Source of the DNA: Akkermansia muciniphila
GTDB taxonomy: Bacteria; Verrucomicrobiota; Verrucomicrobiia; Verrucomicrobiales; DEV007
Direction of reading: 5' to 3'
DNA: 64,000 nucleotides
Assembly (NCBI GenBank): GCA_945883495.1
Contig: CAMCXS010000011.1
Coordinates: 1 to 64,000, forward strand
The notes under the pieces are model-generated. The model saw only the letters and a list, made by a program, of their open reading frames with translations, ran no database searches and was not told the origin of the DNA. Position 1 is the first letter of the stretch. Every line of letters begins with the position of its first letter. Shown piece by piece: positions 36,099 through 43,462 of the stretch. The position numbers and the translations under genes are program-made.

Positions 36099-36165
36099 AT
36101 GCCGAAAGGCCCGCCTCTTGGCCCCAGTGTGTTGGAAGTTGAGAACTGCGGACGGACCTCGTAAG

Positions 36166-36498
36166 GTGAAATCCGTGATCGAGACCGCCGAGCGTTATCC
36201 GCACCTGATCTTTCGTGCCGAGGACGGCTTTCCCGTGATTGAGAGGGCCGGGTTTAAGGCGATTCATTTGATCGCCAATCATGTCGCCCATGGCTGGAGC
36301 GCGGAGGAATTGGTGGTGAACTCTCCCCAGTTGACGCTTGGGGAGGTGTATTCGGTCCTGGCCTGGTTTGCGGATCACCGGGACGCCGTGACGGCGGTGT
36401 TGGAGAAAAGCGCAGCCGGAGCACGGGCTTTGTCGCTGGAAGCCAGGCATCAACAGCTGGCTGTCCGTTTGCGCGAGAGCGGAGGGGCCGGGGCGTAG
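36166..36498 (+). CDS. DUF433-type small protein (possible antitoxin)
   Basis: A 110-residue protein from GTG at 36166 (VKSVIETAERYPHLIFRAED, first residue read as Met). The pattern FPVIERAGFKAIHLIANHV followed by GWSAEELVVNSPQLTLGEVY and AVLAWFADH-like spacing resembles DUF433 (VapB54-type antitoxin) proteins, helical DNA-binding proteins often paired with PIN or DUF5615 toxins. No such toxin follows: an AbrB-like antitoxin gene begins 38 bp downstream. The frame extends 41 codons upstream into palindromic element B; that part is not coding. Probably a solitary or orphaned antitoxin. I am moderately sure of the family. Confidence 0.62.
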   Translation: MKSVIETAERYPHLIFRAEDGFPVIERAGFKAIHLIANHVAHGWSAEELVVNSPQLTLGEVYSVLAWFADHRDAVTAVLEKSAAGARALSLEARHQQLAVRLRESGGAGA

Positions 36499-36536
36499 AG
36501 AGTCCAGCCGCACCCTCAAACGCGTAGGCTGCATCA

Positions 36537-36800
36537 ATGATCACCACGCTTTCCGCCGATGGATCGTTGAGGTTCCCGGACGCCCTTCGCGACGCCGATG
36601 AGTTGAAGCCCGGACAAGCGTGCGAAATCGAACGGATCGGGCGGGGAGACTATCGGGTGAGGGTCACCGAATTCGAAGACTCCCCTGCAAAGCCGCGATT
36701 GATCGATGTCCTCCGGAGCTGTCCGGTGAAAGACTGGTGGACGGAGCCTGACCGGAGCGAGCGCACTTCACTGGAACCTTCCCGGTTCTTTGAGGAATGA
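36537..36800 (+). CDS. AbrB/MazE-like antitoxin (orphaned)
   Basis: An 87-residue protein, MITTLSADGSLRFPDALRDA. The swapped-hairpin pattern (strand ITTLSADGSLRFP, helix, then GQACEIERIGRGDYRVRVTE) matches the AbrB/SpoVT DNA-binding fold used by VapB-type antitoxins. The C-terminal tail (DVLRSCPVKDWWTEPDRSER) is the usual toxin-binding extension. Directly after its stop lies only the last third of a PIN toxin, so its partner is lost. It may persist as a repressor or as an anti-addiction protein against related toxins. Confidence 0.75.
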   Translation: MITTLSADGSLRFPDALRDADELKPGQACEIERIGRGDYRVRVTEFEDSPAKPRLIDVLRSCPVKDWWTEPDRSERTSLEPSRFFEE

Positions 36801-36905
36801 AGCGAGGACACGATGATCGCCGCGTCCGCCCAGCTCCATGGACTCACCGTGGCCACGCGAAATGTGAAGAACTTTGTGCGGTGCGGCGTGACGCCCGGAG
36901 CGGCC
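36801..36905 (+). pseudogene. C-terminal remnant of a VapC-type PIN toxin
   Basis: In the same frame as the AbrB gene and right after its stop, the sequence reads EDTMIAASAQLHGLTVATRN followed by VKNFVRCGVTP. This is the typical C-terminal end of VapC PIN toxins (D-x-x-I-A-A-x-A-x-x-H-G-L-x-x-x-T-R-N). The N-terminal two thirds with the D-T-N motif are missing. The homology ends at the left boundary of palindromic element C (36910), so deletion and element insertion or recombination may be linked. Confidence 0.75.
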
Positions 36906-36909
36906 GTGT

Positions 36910-37067
36910 CTTCGGACTGCGGGGACTCGTCACCGCCTTTCCCCGACGAAGCTTGCTGAGGAGTCATCCTCGTGATTGAACCTCAGCAAGCTTCGGTTCT
37001 GAAGGCGGTGACAAGTCCCCGCAGTCCGAGCTTCGTCGGGAAAGGCGGTGACAAGTCCCCGCAGTCC
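36910..37067. repeat. Palindromic element, copy C with duplicated arm
   Basis: Positions 36910-37029 form a full copy in the orientation of B. A second right half (37030-37067: cttcgtcggg then aaggcggtgacaagtcc) follows and matches the right end of copy A, so this locus looks like a recombined or nested element. The right flank resembles that of copy B. The 97 bp after it, up to the Uma2 remnant, hold nothing recognisable. Confidence 0.88.
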
Positions 37068-37170
37068 ATGCCGAAAGACGCGCCTCGGGACTCCGGTCTT
37101 GAGAACCGTTAAGCTGCTTAATAGTTGCACGTCCCATGGGAATTTCAGACCCCGGAGATGGCCGGTCGCC

Positions 37171-37413
37171 TCAACCTTTCTGGAAGAGGTCACTGAGGCG
37201 GACGGACAACTGTGGCAGTGCAACTGATGTCACGGCCGCTTCGCTGGTCAGGATCTCGTGATGTTGGTACTCGCCGCTCTCCGGCAGAGGCGAGGTGAAG
37301 CGCTCGATCCGGAGACGGTCACCGTCCACGATCCAATACTCGGCCACGTTCGCGCTGGCGTAGAGCGCCGCTTTCCGATGGTCTCGGGCTGACGTGGAAA
37401 CGGAAACTTCAAT
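37171..37413 (-). pseudogene. C-terminal remnant of a Uma2-family (DUF820) endonuclease-like gene
   Basis: Read leftward from about 37413 to a TGA at 37171-37173, the frame gives IEVSVSTSARDHRKAALYAS, then ANVAEYWIVDGDRLRIERFT, ending LSVRLSDLFQKG. This is the hallmark C-terminal half of Uma2 proteins (E-V-S-x-S-T, K-A-x-L-Y-A, E-Y-W-I-V-D), a restriction-endonuclease-like fold. An in-frame TGA precedes IEVS and no N-terminal half is present. The gene was probably truncated when the adjacent repeat array and palindromic element were assembled. Confidence 0.8.
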
Positions 37414-37471
37414 TCATGCGCAGTCCGGTCTCATCCACCCCAATCCGCTCCCAAATCTGGGGGAATCGTCC

Positions 37472-37764
37472 ACCGGACGCCGGAACGACGATTCGCCGTT
37501 TCGGGAAGTGGCACCGGACGCAGGAACGACGTTTCCCCCGTTTTGGGGAGTGGCACCGGACGCAGGAACGACGATTCCCCCGTTTCGGGAAATGCCACCG
37601 GAAGCGGGAACGACGCTTCCCCCGAATCGGGAAGTGCTCCCGGACGCCGGAACGACGATTCCCCCGTTTCGGGAAGTGCTTCCGGACGCCGGAAAGGCCA
37701 TTCCCCCGTTTCGGGAGGTGAATCGGACGCGGGGAAGATGATTACGCCGTTTTCTCGGCGAAAT
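37472..37764. repeat. 42-bp tandem repeat array at the 3' end of the 37742-38428 gene, about 7 units
   Basis: Units begin at 37472, 37513, 37555, 37597, 37639, 37681 and 37723. The first is 41 bp and the next five exactly 42 bp. Each holds cggacgc, gaacgacgatt and the hairpin cccgtttcggg. The last unit runs into the final codons and stop of the minus-strand gene, so the array probably arose by slippage or duplication of that gene's 3' end. The same array type recurs at 43941-44236, again next to a copy of this gene's tail. No translation signal supports the open frames inside. Confidence 0.88.
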
Positions 37765-38428
37765 CACCCTTCACCACTTTCGAAGTGTCGGCGCCGGAGC
37801 GCTTGGAGGGATAAAGATTGGGGAAGAGCCGGTCGGCCACGAGGCGGCCCCACTGCTTGCGGGCGTCGAGGTAATTGGCTTCGTATTTCCGGCGCAGGGC
37901 GCTTTTTGCGATGTCTTCCTCTGCTTCGGCGGCTTTTTGGGCGCGAATGGCTTCGCGGTGCATGGTGAGGGCTTCCCGGACCGCTTGGGCGGCTTCACGC
38001 AACTTGGCGGCATGAGGCGCCAGGTCATGTCCGCTGCCGAGCAGGTCCAGTTTCTTGGCCAAGGCATCGACGGCATCTGGCTCATCGGTGCGGGGCAGAT
38101 CAATGACGGAACTGAAGCCGCCGCTGGGAAACAGATCGGGAAGAGCTGGCGCGGTGGGGTTTGAGCGGTCGTGCTGCCTCGCCGAATCAAAGAGGTTGCG
38201 CACCGCGTCATCCAAATCCCCATCCGCCGCCACGACGGCATCGAGGGCCGCCTGCGCATCGAGCACGCGTTCTTCGCAAAGCTGCCGCTTTTGCGCGAGA
38301 TCGGTGATCAAGGGTTCGATGCCCTTGATCAGCTCCTCACATCGGTATCGGCGCAGCAAGCGCACGTGACGGCGAGAACCATTGACGACAAGGAAGGCGG
38401 AGTCACGCTCCGAAAGCATTCGAGGCAT
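37742..38428 (-). CDS. Helical protein of unknown function
   Basis: A 228-residue protein, MPRMLSERDSAFLVVNGSRR. I recognise no family. Most of it is predicted helical and partly coiled-coil: the central part (QKRQLCEERVLDAQAALDAV; AAKLREAAQAVREALTMHRE; AIRAQKAAEAEEDIAKSALR) is Ala/Glu/Arg-rich, and the C-terminus (PNLYPSKRSGADTSKVVKGD) is basic. There is no signal peptide or membrane helix. It lies 125 bp downstream of the LRR-Roc-COR-TIR gene on the same strand and may be its cotranscribed partner. A truncated copy of its last 26 codons lies at 44215-44292, so the gene has been duplicated within this island. Confidence 0.7.
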   Translation of the reverse strand: MPRMLSERDSAFLVVNGSRRHVRLLRRYRCEELIKGIEPLITDLAQKRQLCEERVLDAQAALDAVVAADGDLDDAVRNLFDSARQHDRSNPTAPALPDLFPSGGFSSVIDLPRTDEPDAVDALAKKLDLLGSGHDLAPHAAKLREAAQAVREALTMHREAIRAQKAAEAEEDIAKSALRRKYEANYLDARKQWGRLVADRLFPNLYPSKRSGADTSKVVKGDFAEKTA

Positions 38429-38553
38429 AAGATCGGGGAAGTTCGAGTGAAGTGTATCCGGTCAGGAGAATCTTGGCGGATACGGTGAGAATGGGTACCC
38501 GGTGAGGTCAAAGATCAAGGGCGGAATGTGAGGAAATTCGGTTGCCGGGGAGG

Positions 38554-41532
38554 TCATCTCCGGTTGGCCGCCGCCTGGATCATCGCCTCCACGCCGAGCC
38601 GGTTGCGGATCTCCGCGAACACCGTCTCCGGGCCATCGCTCCACTTTAGGTTGATGGCGAGCCGGTCGGCCAAGCGATCGTGGACGTCGTGGATGTGACC
38701 CTTCGCTACCGTGCGCAATTCTTCGCGCGTGGCAAACGGGCGTGGTTCCCCGGCGTAGATGTCCCACTGTTTCTCATAGGCATCACGCCCGTCCGCCTCC
38801 CGGATGCGGCTTCCCGGGATTTCCACCGGGATGACAAAGTCATTGAAGCGGTTCCCGTCCAGGCACTTTTCGTAGACGGCGTGCAGCTCGTGGATGCAAT
38901 ACGGTCGGCCCCAATACCGGTCGCTGTGGAGAAGGATCACCTTGTCCGCCGCCCCGGCGCTCGCGGTGAACTCTTTGATGCTTTCCCCGCTCTCCAGCTC
39001 CCGTTTGTCCCGGATCACCTCGATGAACTGCTCGAACTGCCGCAGATGGTTCTCCACGGCATCCACCGGGGCTTCGATCCCGGTTCCGTCCACGTCCCGC
39101 GCATAGCTGAGGAAGACCTTGAGCCGGTGCCGCCGTTCCCCCAGGGCTTGGGCGGTGTTCTCCGGCGGACGGCCTTCGGATTCCGGCAAGAACCCGATGA
39201 GGAAGTCTTTCACCTCAGCCAACCGTTCTTTTGCCTTCGGACCCTGCACATAGAGATCAAACGTGCCGCCGAGCCCCCGGGCCTGTGGCTTGAACCGGAC
39301 GAGGATGCGTTGGCCTTCTTGGTTCTCCCAAAAGAGTGCCTTCTTCGCATAACTGGCAGCGCTGCCGTAGTATTCCCCGGCCTGGGTGAGGAAGCTTTGC
39401 CAATGCCGTTTGTGGACCCCGGCTGAGGGCACCGACGTAGAATCATCGCTCGGCGTGACCGCTTCCATCCACTCCAAAGGGGCCTCTGGCAAATGCTCAA
39501 AGCTGACGTAAACCGCTTCTTTGCCCCAGGCGTCCTTCTTGTCCCGCAGTTGGATGCAGAGCCCGCATTGGCGCATGAAGGAGAGCAGCAGTTCGTGGGA
39601 CTCCTCGGGATAGCCGCATCGTTTCCATTCCGAGGCCAGCTCGGAGAGTTTGAAGCGGCCCTGGTTCCCGGTCAGCCACGCATAGACCGCCGCCTTGCGC
39701 TGCAAGATGGCGTAGAGCCCTTCCAAGGCCCAACGTTGTCCCACGATGACCCGGCATTCGAAGAGATCCTTCTTCCAATAGACCCAACCGCTGTGGGTGA
39801 GGAATTCCAAGGTGCGCTCCACGCGCCGCTCTTGCCCCAGATCGAAGCGGCGCTGCTTCCACTTCTCCCGCAGTTTGGCATACTGTGCCCCGGACGCTTT
39901 AGGAATCGCGGTTTCCAGTTCTTTGCGGAACCGGTCCATCGGCATCTGCCGGTAGGTCTCCACGAACTTGGCGGCCGTTTTCGGATCATTGAGCCGGGTG
40001 ACCCAGCCTTCCACCAGGTCTTGAGCCACTTCCCAGTAGGAGGGCACCGCCGTTCCTTGGGCCTGGATCAGATCGATGACATTCTTGTCGAGCCAGTTCT
40101 TCAGCTTTCCCATCTCCCCCTGCTGCCGGAGGGAATCGACGTAATAGCACTCGATGGCCGCGTGGTACGCTTCTGGGATCTCCCGCCTCCAACGTGCTTC
40201 CAGTTCCGGGGAGGACGCTGTCTTTTGGGAGCAGACCAGGGCGATCCGTGGTTTGCGGGGCTTGCAGGCTTGGTGGATGAAATCCAGCCAGTAGCTCAAG
40301 GGACGCCGCTCGTCCTGATACCCGCCGTCGTAGGCATCCGTGGGCGGGGCGTCGCCCTGATCCGGATTCCAGACCACCACGAACAAGCTGCCGGTGTTCA
40401 TGAAGAGCTGGTGGGTATTGTGGTAAATCTCCTGCCCGCCAAAGTCCCAAATGTGGAGGTGGGTCGGGTCTTCCGCCGGTCCCACTTGGTAATCGAAGAA
40501 CTGAATCCCGTTGGTGCTGAGCGGCTTGTTCGTCTCGCTGACTGGTTGGCCATGGAGCGGCGCGTTCGCCAAAGCGTGGGCCAGACAGCTTTTCCCGGCG
40601 CCTCCGTTGCCCAGGATGAGCAGCTTGCAGCGCTTCACCGTTCCTTTCCCCACTTCCTCCACGTCCTTGAAAAAAGCCCGGGTCCGCTGCGCCACGTTCT
40701 CGTCCGCATCCGCTCCATGTTCGGAAGCTGGCGGCACCAAAATCCCCGAGCCGTGCAGATAGAGCGTGCGGGGGCGCGGTGTCTGAGTGGGTTCCTTGGG
40801 GATGGGCGGGAGCTTGGGAAGCACGGTCAGTTTTTCCATTCCGCGCAGATCCACGCAATCTAGTTCCCCGTGCAGCGGTGGCAAAGGACCCGGCAAGGCC
40901 GCGACTCCGCGGAGGGTGATGCGCCGCAGATGGGGCGGCCATTGCTTGGGCAGGTTTTGGAGGCCGGTGCAGCCGTCCAAGCGGGCGTCCACCAAGCTCT
41001 CCGGCCACTGGTCCAGGCGTACCAGTTGGGAACAACCGGAGAGATTCAAGAACCGCAGCCGCGGCGCCCGGCTCTGCACCAACGTCACCATCCAACCGGC
41101 ATCCAGGGCCGCGCATTCCTTCAGGCTGAGATCCGTGAGCACTGGGAAAGCTCCATCGGCCGGGATTCCGCGCAGACGGGGCAAGGTTTCCAGCACCATG
41201 GTCCCCAACGCAGCGGTGGGGAGCGGCGGGATCGTTTCCAAATCCCGACACCGGCGCACGTCCAATGCCTGGAGACCGGCGGGCAAGTCCGGCAAAGTGG
41301 TCAATCCCTTCAGCCCCCAGAGATGCAAGTGCGTCAGCCGGGGGAACAACGCGGCCAGATCCGGCGGAAGCGTGGCGGCCTCGACCGATTTGTTCGCGTC
41401 GGGTTGTCCCAATACGATCTTGGTGACGCGGTGGCGGAATCCTTCCTCCAACGCCAGCCAGTCCGGCACCTGATCGGGCGAAAAGAGAGCTTCATCCTGG
41501 GGGGCGGTGGCGGAGGCAGGGCGCGTGCTCAT
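38554..41532 (-). CDS. LRR - Roc GTPase - COR - TIR (Roco-type) protein
   Basis: A 992-residue protein. Residues about 55-260 carry leucine-rich repeats (LFPRLTHLHLWGLKGLTTLP; LRFLNLSGCSQLVRL). Residues about 300-480 are a Roc GTPase with P-loop LGNGGAGKS (308-316) and switch II WDFGGQE (362-368). A COR-like region follows to about 790 (FLTHSGWVYWKKDLFECRVI). Residues about 802-920 form a TIR domain (RLKVFLSYARDVDG, VILLHSDRYWGRPYCIHELH; the Glu in IHELH is the likely catalytic residue). Roco proteins couple GTP-dependent dimer cycling to an attached effector; here that would be a TIR, usually an NADase or cyclic-ADP-ribose synthase in bacteria. There is no signal peptide or membrane segment. 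It is probably cytosolic and immune- or cell-death-like. Confidence 0.9.
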   Translation of the reverse strand: MSTRPASATAPQDEALFSPDQVPDWLALEEGFRHRVTKIVLGQPDANKSVEAATLPPDLAALFPRLTHLHLWGLKGLTTLPDLPAGLQALDVRRCRDLETIPPLPTAALGTMVLETLPRLRGIPADGAFPVLTDLSLKECAALDAGWMVTLVQSRAPRLRFLNLSGCSQLVRLDQWPESLVDARLDGCTGLQNLPKQWPPHLRRITLRGVAALPGPLPPLHGELDCVDLRGMEKLTVLPKLPPIPKEPTQTPRPRTLYLHGSGILVPPASEHGADADENVAQRTRAFFKDVEEVGKGTVKRCKLLILGNGGAGKSCLAHALANAPLHGQPVSETNKPLSTNGIQFFDYQVGPAEDPTHLHIWDFGGQEIYHNTHQLFMNTGSLFVVVWNPDQGDAPPTDAYDGGYQDERRPLSYWLDFIHQACKPRKPRIALVCSQKTASSPELEARWRREIPEAYHAAIECYYVDSLRQQGEMGKLKNWLDKNVIDLIQAQGTAVPSYWEVAQDLVEGWVTRLNDPKTAAKFVETYRQMPMDRFRKELETAIPKASGAQYAKLREKWKQRRFDLGQERRVERTLEFLTHSGWVYWKKDLFECRVIVGQRWALEGLYAILQRKAAVYAWLTGNQGRFKLSELASEWKRCGYPEESHELLLSFMRQCGLCIQLRDKKDAWGKEAVYVSFEHLPEAPLEWMEAVTPSDDSTSVPSAGVHKRHWQSFLTQAGEYYGSAASYAKKALFWENQEGQRILVRFKPQARGLGGTFDLYVQGPKAKERLAEVKDFLIGFLPESEGRPPENTAQALGERRHRLKVFLSYARDVDGTGIEAPVDAVENHLRQFEQFIEVIRDKRELESGESIKEFTASAGAADKVILLHSDRYWGRPYCIHELHAVYEKCLDGNRFNDFVIPVEIPGSRIREADGRDAYEKQWDIYAGEPRPFATREELRTVAKGHIHDVHDRLADRLAINLKWSDGPETVFAEIRNRLGVEAMIQAAANRR

Positions 41533-41649
41533 GGCGCCCTCACGTTTGCCTCAACCCTGGAAAATGTCCAAAGCAACCAATCGAGCCAGGAAAGCGGTCA
41601 GCCGGAACGATTTCACCACGAAGCGCGCGAAGAGACACGAAGGATGGAA

Positions 41650-41980
41650 ATGCAGGCCTGAAAGGCCGAAACAAGGTAGCCCAGGCCGGAGGGCGCCTTT
41701 GGCGACCGCAGGCCTGGGAATCTGGATCCAATCGGTTTCCGTCCTGAAGGGGCGGGACAACCCGGTCGATCCGCCGATTGTCTCGCGCTTTCAGCGCTTC
41801 GGTCTTTCCTTTTGAGGATCCCAGGGCTTTGCCCTGGGCTGTCCTGTCCCGGCCCGTTGGGCCTGTGGGTGCGTGGGAAGTGCAGGGACTTCGGCGAACG
41901 CTCAACTTCCAATTTTCAACTTCCAATCTTCAATATTCAACTCGCGCAGCGTCCCGGCCCGTTGGGCCTCGTGGAATCGT
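41650..41980. other. Intergenic tract of consecutive short hairpins and PVC-type interspersed repeat
   Basis: Between the Roco gene (ends 41532) and FGE gene (42076), 540 bp hold no convincing gene. They contain a string of near-perfect hairpins: ggcctgaaaggcc (41654), cccaggcc with ggcctggg about 23 bp on, gcgctttcagcgc (about 41785), cccagggctttgccctggg (41820-41838), and ggcccgttgggcc twice (about 41850 and 41955). Upstream, ccacgaagcgcgcgaagaga resembles an interspersed repeat common in environmental bacteria. An AT-rich run (caacttccaattttcaactt) follows. No promoter or peptide is apparent; a structured repeat or RNA is possible. Confidence 0.5.
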
Positions 41981-42075
41981 CACTTACCATTCCCGGGATC
42001 CTTTCTCCCTAGGCTCCCAGACGCCCCACTTGCACACCCCACATCCTCGCGTGTAAGGAAAACCCGCCGCAATCC

Positions 42076-42876
42076 ATGAAGCCCTCCCGGCCCCTCACGC
42101 TCCACCTGACCCGTCCGTTCTTCGGCGGCGGAGTGACCATGGTCTTCCGCCGCATCCCGGCGGTGCGCTTTGTGATGGGGGCGCGGGGGGAATACGAGGA
42201 TGAAGAACCGCCGCACGAGGTCGAACTCACCCGGGATTACTGGATGGCGGAAACGCCGGTGACGCAGCGGCAGTTCGCGGTGTGGACGAAGGCGGCCAAG
42301 ATCCAGCACGAGAACCATTTTAAGGACAAACCCGATCACCCTGCGGAAAACATGGATTGGAATGAAGCGACCGCGTTTTGCCAATGGTTGACGAAGGGAT
42401 GCCGGGGTGGAATCCCCAAAGGGATGGTGGCGCGCTTGCCGACGGAGGCGGAGTGGGAGCGCGCGTGCCGGTCCGGGACGGATTCGCAGACAACGGACTC
42501 GGAGTATTGGAGCGGGGATGGAGTGGGTGCGTTGGCCGAAGCAGGGTGGTTCAACAAGAACTCAAACTCTTCGACCCAGCCGGTGCGTGCCAAAGCCGCC
42601 AACGGTTTCGGGCTTTACGACATGCATGGAAATGTCTGGGAGTGGTGCGCTGATGCGTGGGACGACCGGGCCTACGCGAGACGAGTGAGCGGCTTCCAAG
42701 ATCCTTACAACGCGCCGCGCGAAGAGGACCCGTATCGCGTGCCGCGCGGCGGCTCGTGGGGCATCTCCGCCGGGTACTGCCGTTCCGGCTTTCGGGCTAG
42801 GAGGAGGCTGAACAGGCGGTACGGGGACCAGGGGTTTCGGGTCTGTTTGGGGCGCGATCTGGCGGAGCCGTCTTGA
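42076..42876 (+). CDS. Stand-alone FGE/SUMF1-fold protein
   Basis: A 266-residue protein consisting of one FGE-sulfatase domain: FRRIPAVRFVMGARGEYEDE, ETPVTQRQFAVW, RLPTEAEWERACRSG, GLYDMHGNVWEWCADAWDD, then VPRGGSWGISAGYCRSGFRA and GFRVCLG. There is no signal peptide, TIR or membrane segment. Genuine formylglycine-generating enzymes have two catalytic cysteines in R-G-G-S-x-L-C-x(4)-C; here the first is absent (GI) and the second present (YC), so oxidation of sulfatases is unlikely. The gene shares its N-terminal extension (LTLHLTR) with the pseudogene at 43463, its tandem paralog. I infer a ligand-binding or ternary-system protein of the island. Confidence 0.85.
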   Translation: MKPSRPLTLHLTRPFFGGGVTMVFRRIPAVRFVMGARGEYEDEEPPHEVELTRDYWMAETPVTQRQFAVWTKAAKIQHENHFKDKPDHPAENMDWNEATAFCQWLTKGCRGGIPKGMVARLPTEAEWERACRSGTDSQTTDSEYWSGDGVGALAEAGWFNKNSNSSTQPVRAKAANGFGLYDMHGNVWEWCADAWDDRAYARRVSGFQDPYNAPREEDPYRVPRGGSWGISAGYCRSGFRARRRLNRRYGDQGFRVCLGRDLAEPS

Positions 42877-43001
42877 ATCCATCCGGAAGAAAAACAACAA
42901 GCGGAGGTCCCAGCCCGGGCCGAGCAAGGAGCGCGCGTAGCGGAATTCCCGAGAATTCCGATTCGACGCCGCCGGACTGGGATGGGACCGGAGCGGGCGT
43001 C

Positions 43002-43112
43002 GGAGTGCTGAGACTTGTCTCAGCCTTCCGGTCCGAAGCTCGCTGAGGAACCACGAGTCCAATTCGTCGGCAAGCCTCCTCCGAAAAGCGGCGACAAGTC
43101 GCCTGCAGTCCA
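43002..43112. repeat. Palindromic element, degenerate copy D
   Basis: This stretch follows the order of copies A-C (gtgctgagacttgtctcagcc, ccgaagctcgctgagg, a central region, aattcgtcggcaagc, gcggcgacaagtcgcctgca) with many substitutions. It lies about 125 bp beyond the FGE stop at 42876, as copies A and B lie beyond theirs. The surrounding gap of 42877-43462 holds no gene apart from this and the inverted repeat at 43320. Confidence 0.65.
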
Positions 43113-43319
43113 AGGCAGAAGCGGAGATTGCACTCACTGGAAGACCAAATCGCGAAAGTAGGGTAGGGTGACGGCAACTACGTCGGTCGATTTCGCTCCA
43201 TGGTTCGAGGCTGGCAAAGGTTGCGCGGCCGTTACTAAATCCGGTTGTGTTCAACCACAGTGCAGATTCTTAACTGTCACCTTCTTAGTTGTCTCCTGTG
43301 CGCCGGAACGATGGGTTAC

Positions 43320-43392
43320 GGTCGGATCACAGATCCAACCTACGAAACTGACGCGACTAGCCTTCAACGTAGGTTGGACCTGTGGCCCGACC
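43320..43392. repeat. Imperfect 25-bp inverted repeat (73 bp in total)
   Basis: The arm 43320-43344 (ggtcggatcacagatccaac then ctacg) pairs with 43368-43392 at about 22 of 25 positions, around a 23-bp loop. It ends 70 bp upstream of the FGE pseudogene start. It resembles the taggttgg/gcccgacc class of interspersed palindromes seen in PVC genomes; whether it regulates the next gene is unknown. Confidence 0.65.
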
Positions 43393-43462
43393 GATCCAGT
43401 CTCACAAAACCGAGGATTGGCCCTTCAGCTTCGCGGCGCGTAGTGGAATTCCTCCCCGATCT

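Noticed and set aside
37394-37767. Proline/threonine-rich repeat protein in the 37-kb array
   Set aside because: The same argument applies: several frames are open, the array overlaps the stop of a real gene and the remnant of another, and no start signal is present.
42076-42876. A functional formylglycine-generating enzyme serving the adjacent sulfatases
   Set aside because: The first catalytic cysteine of the R-G-G-S-x-L-C-x(4)-C motif is missing in all three FGE genes that keep this region, and the fourth is truncated.
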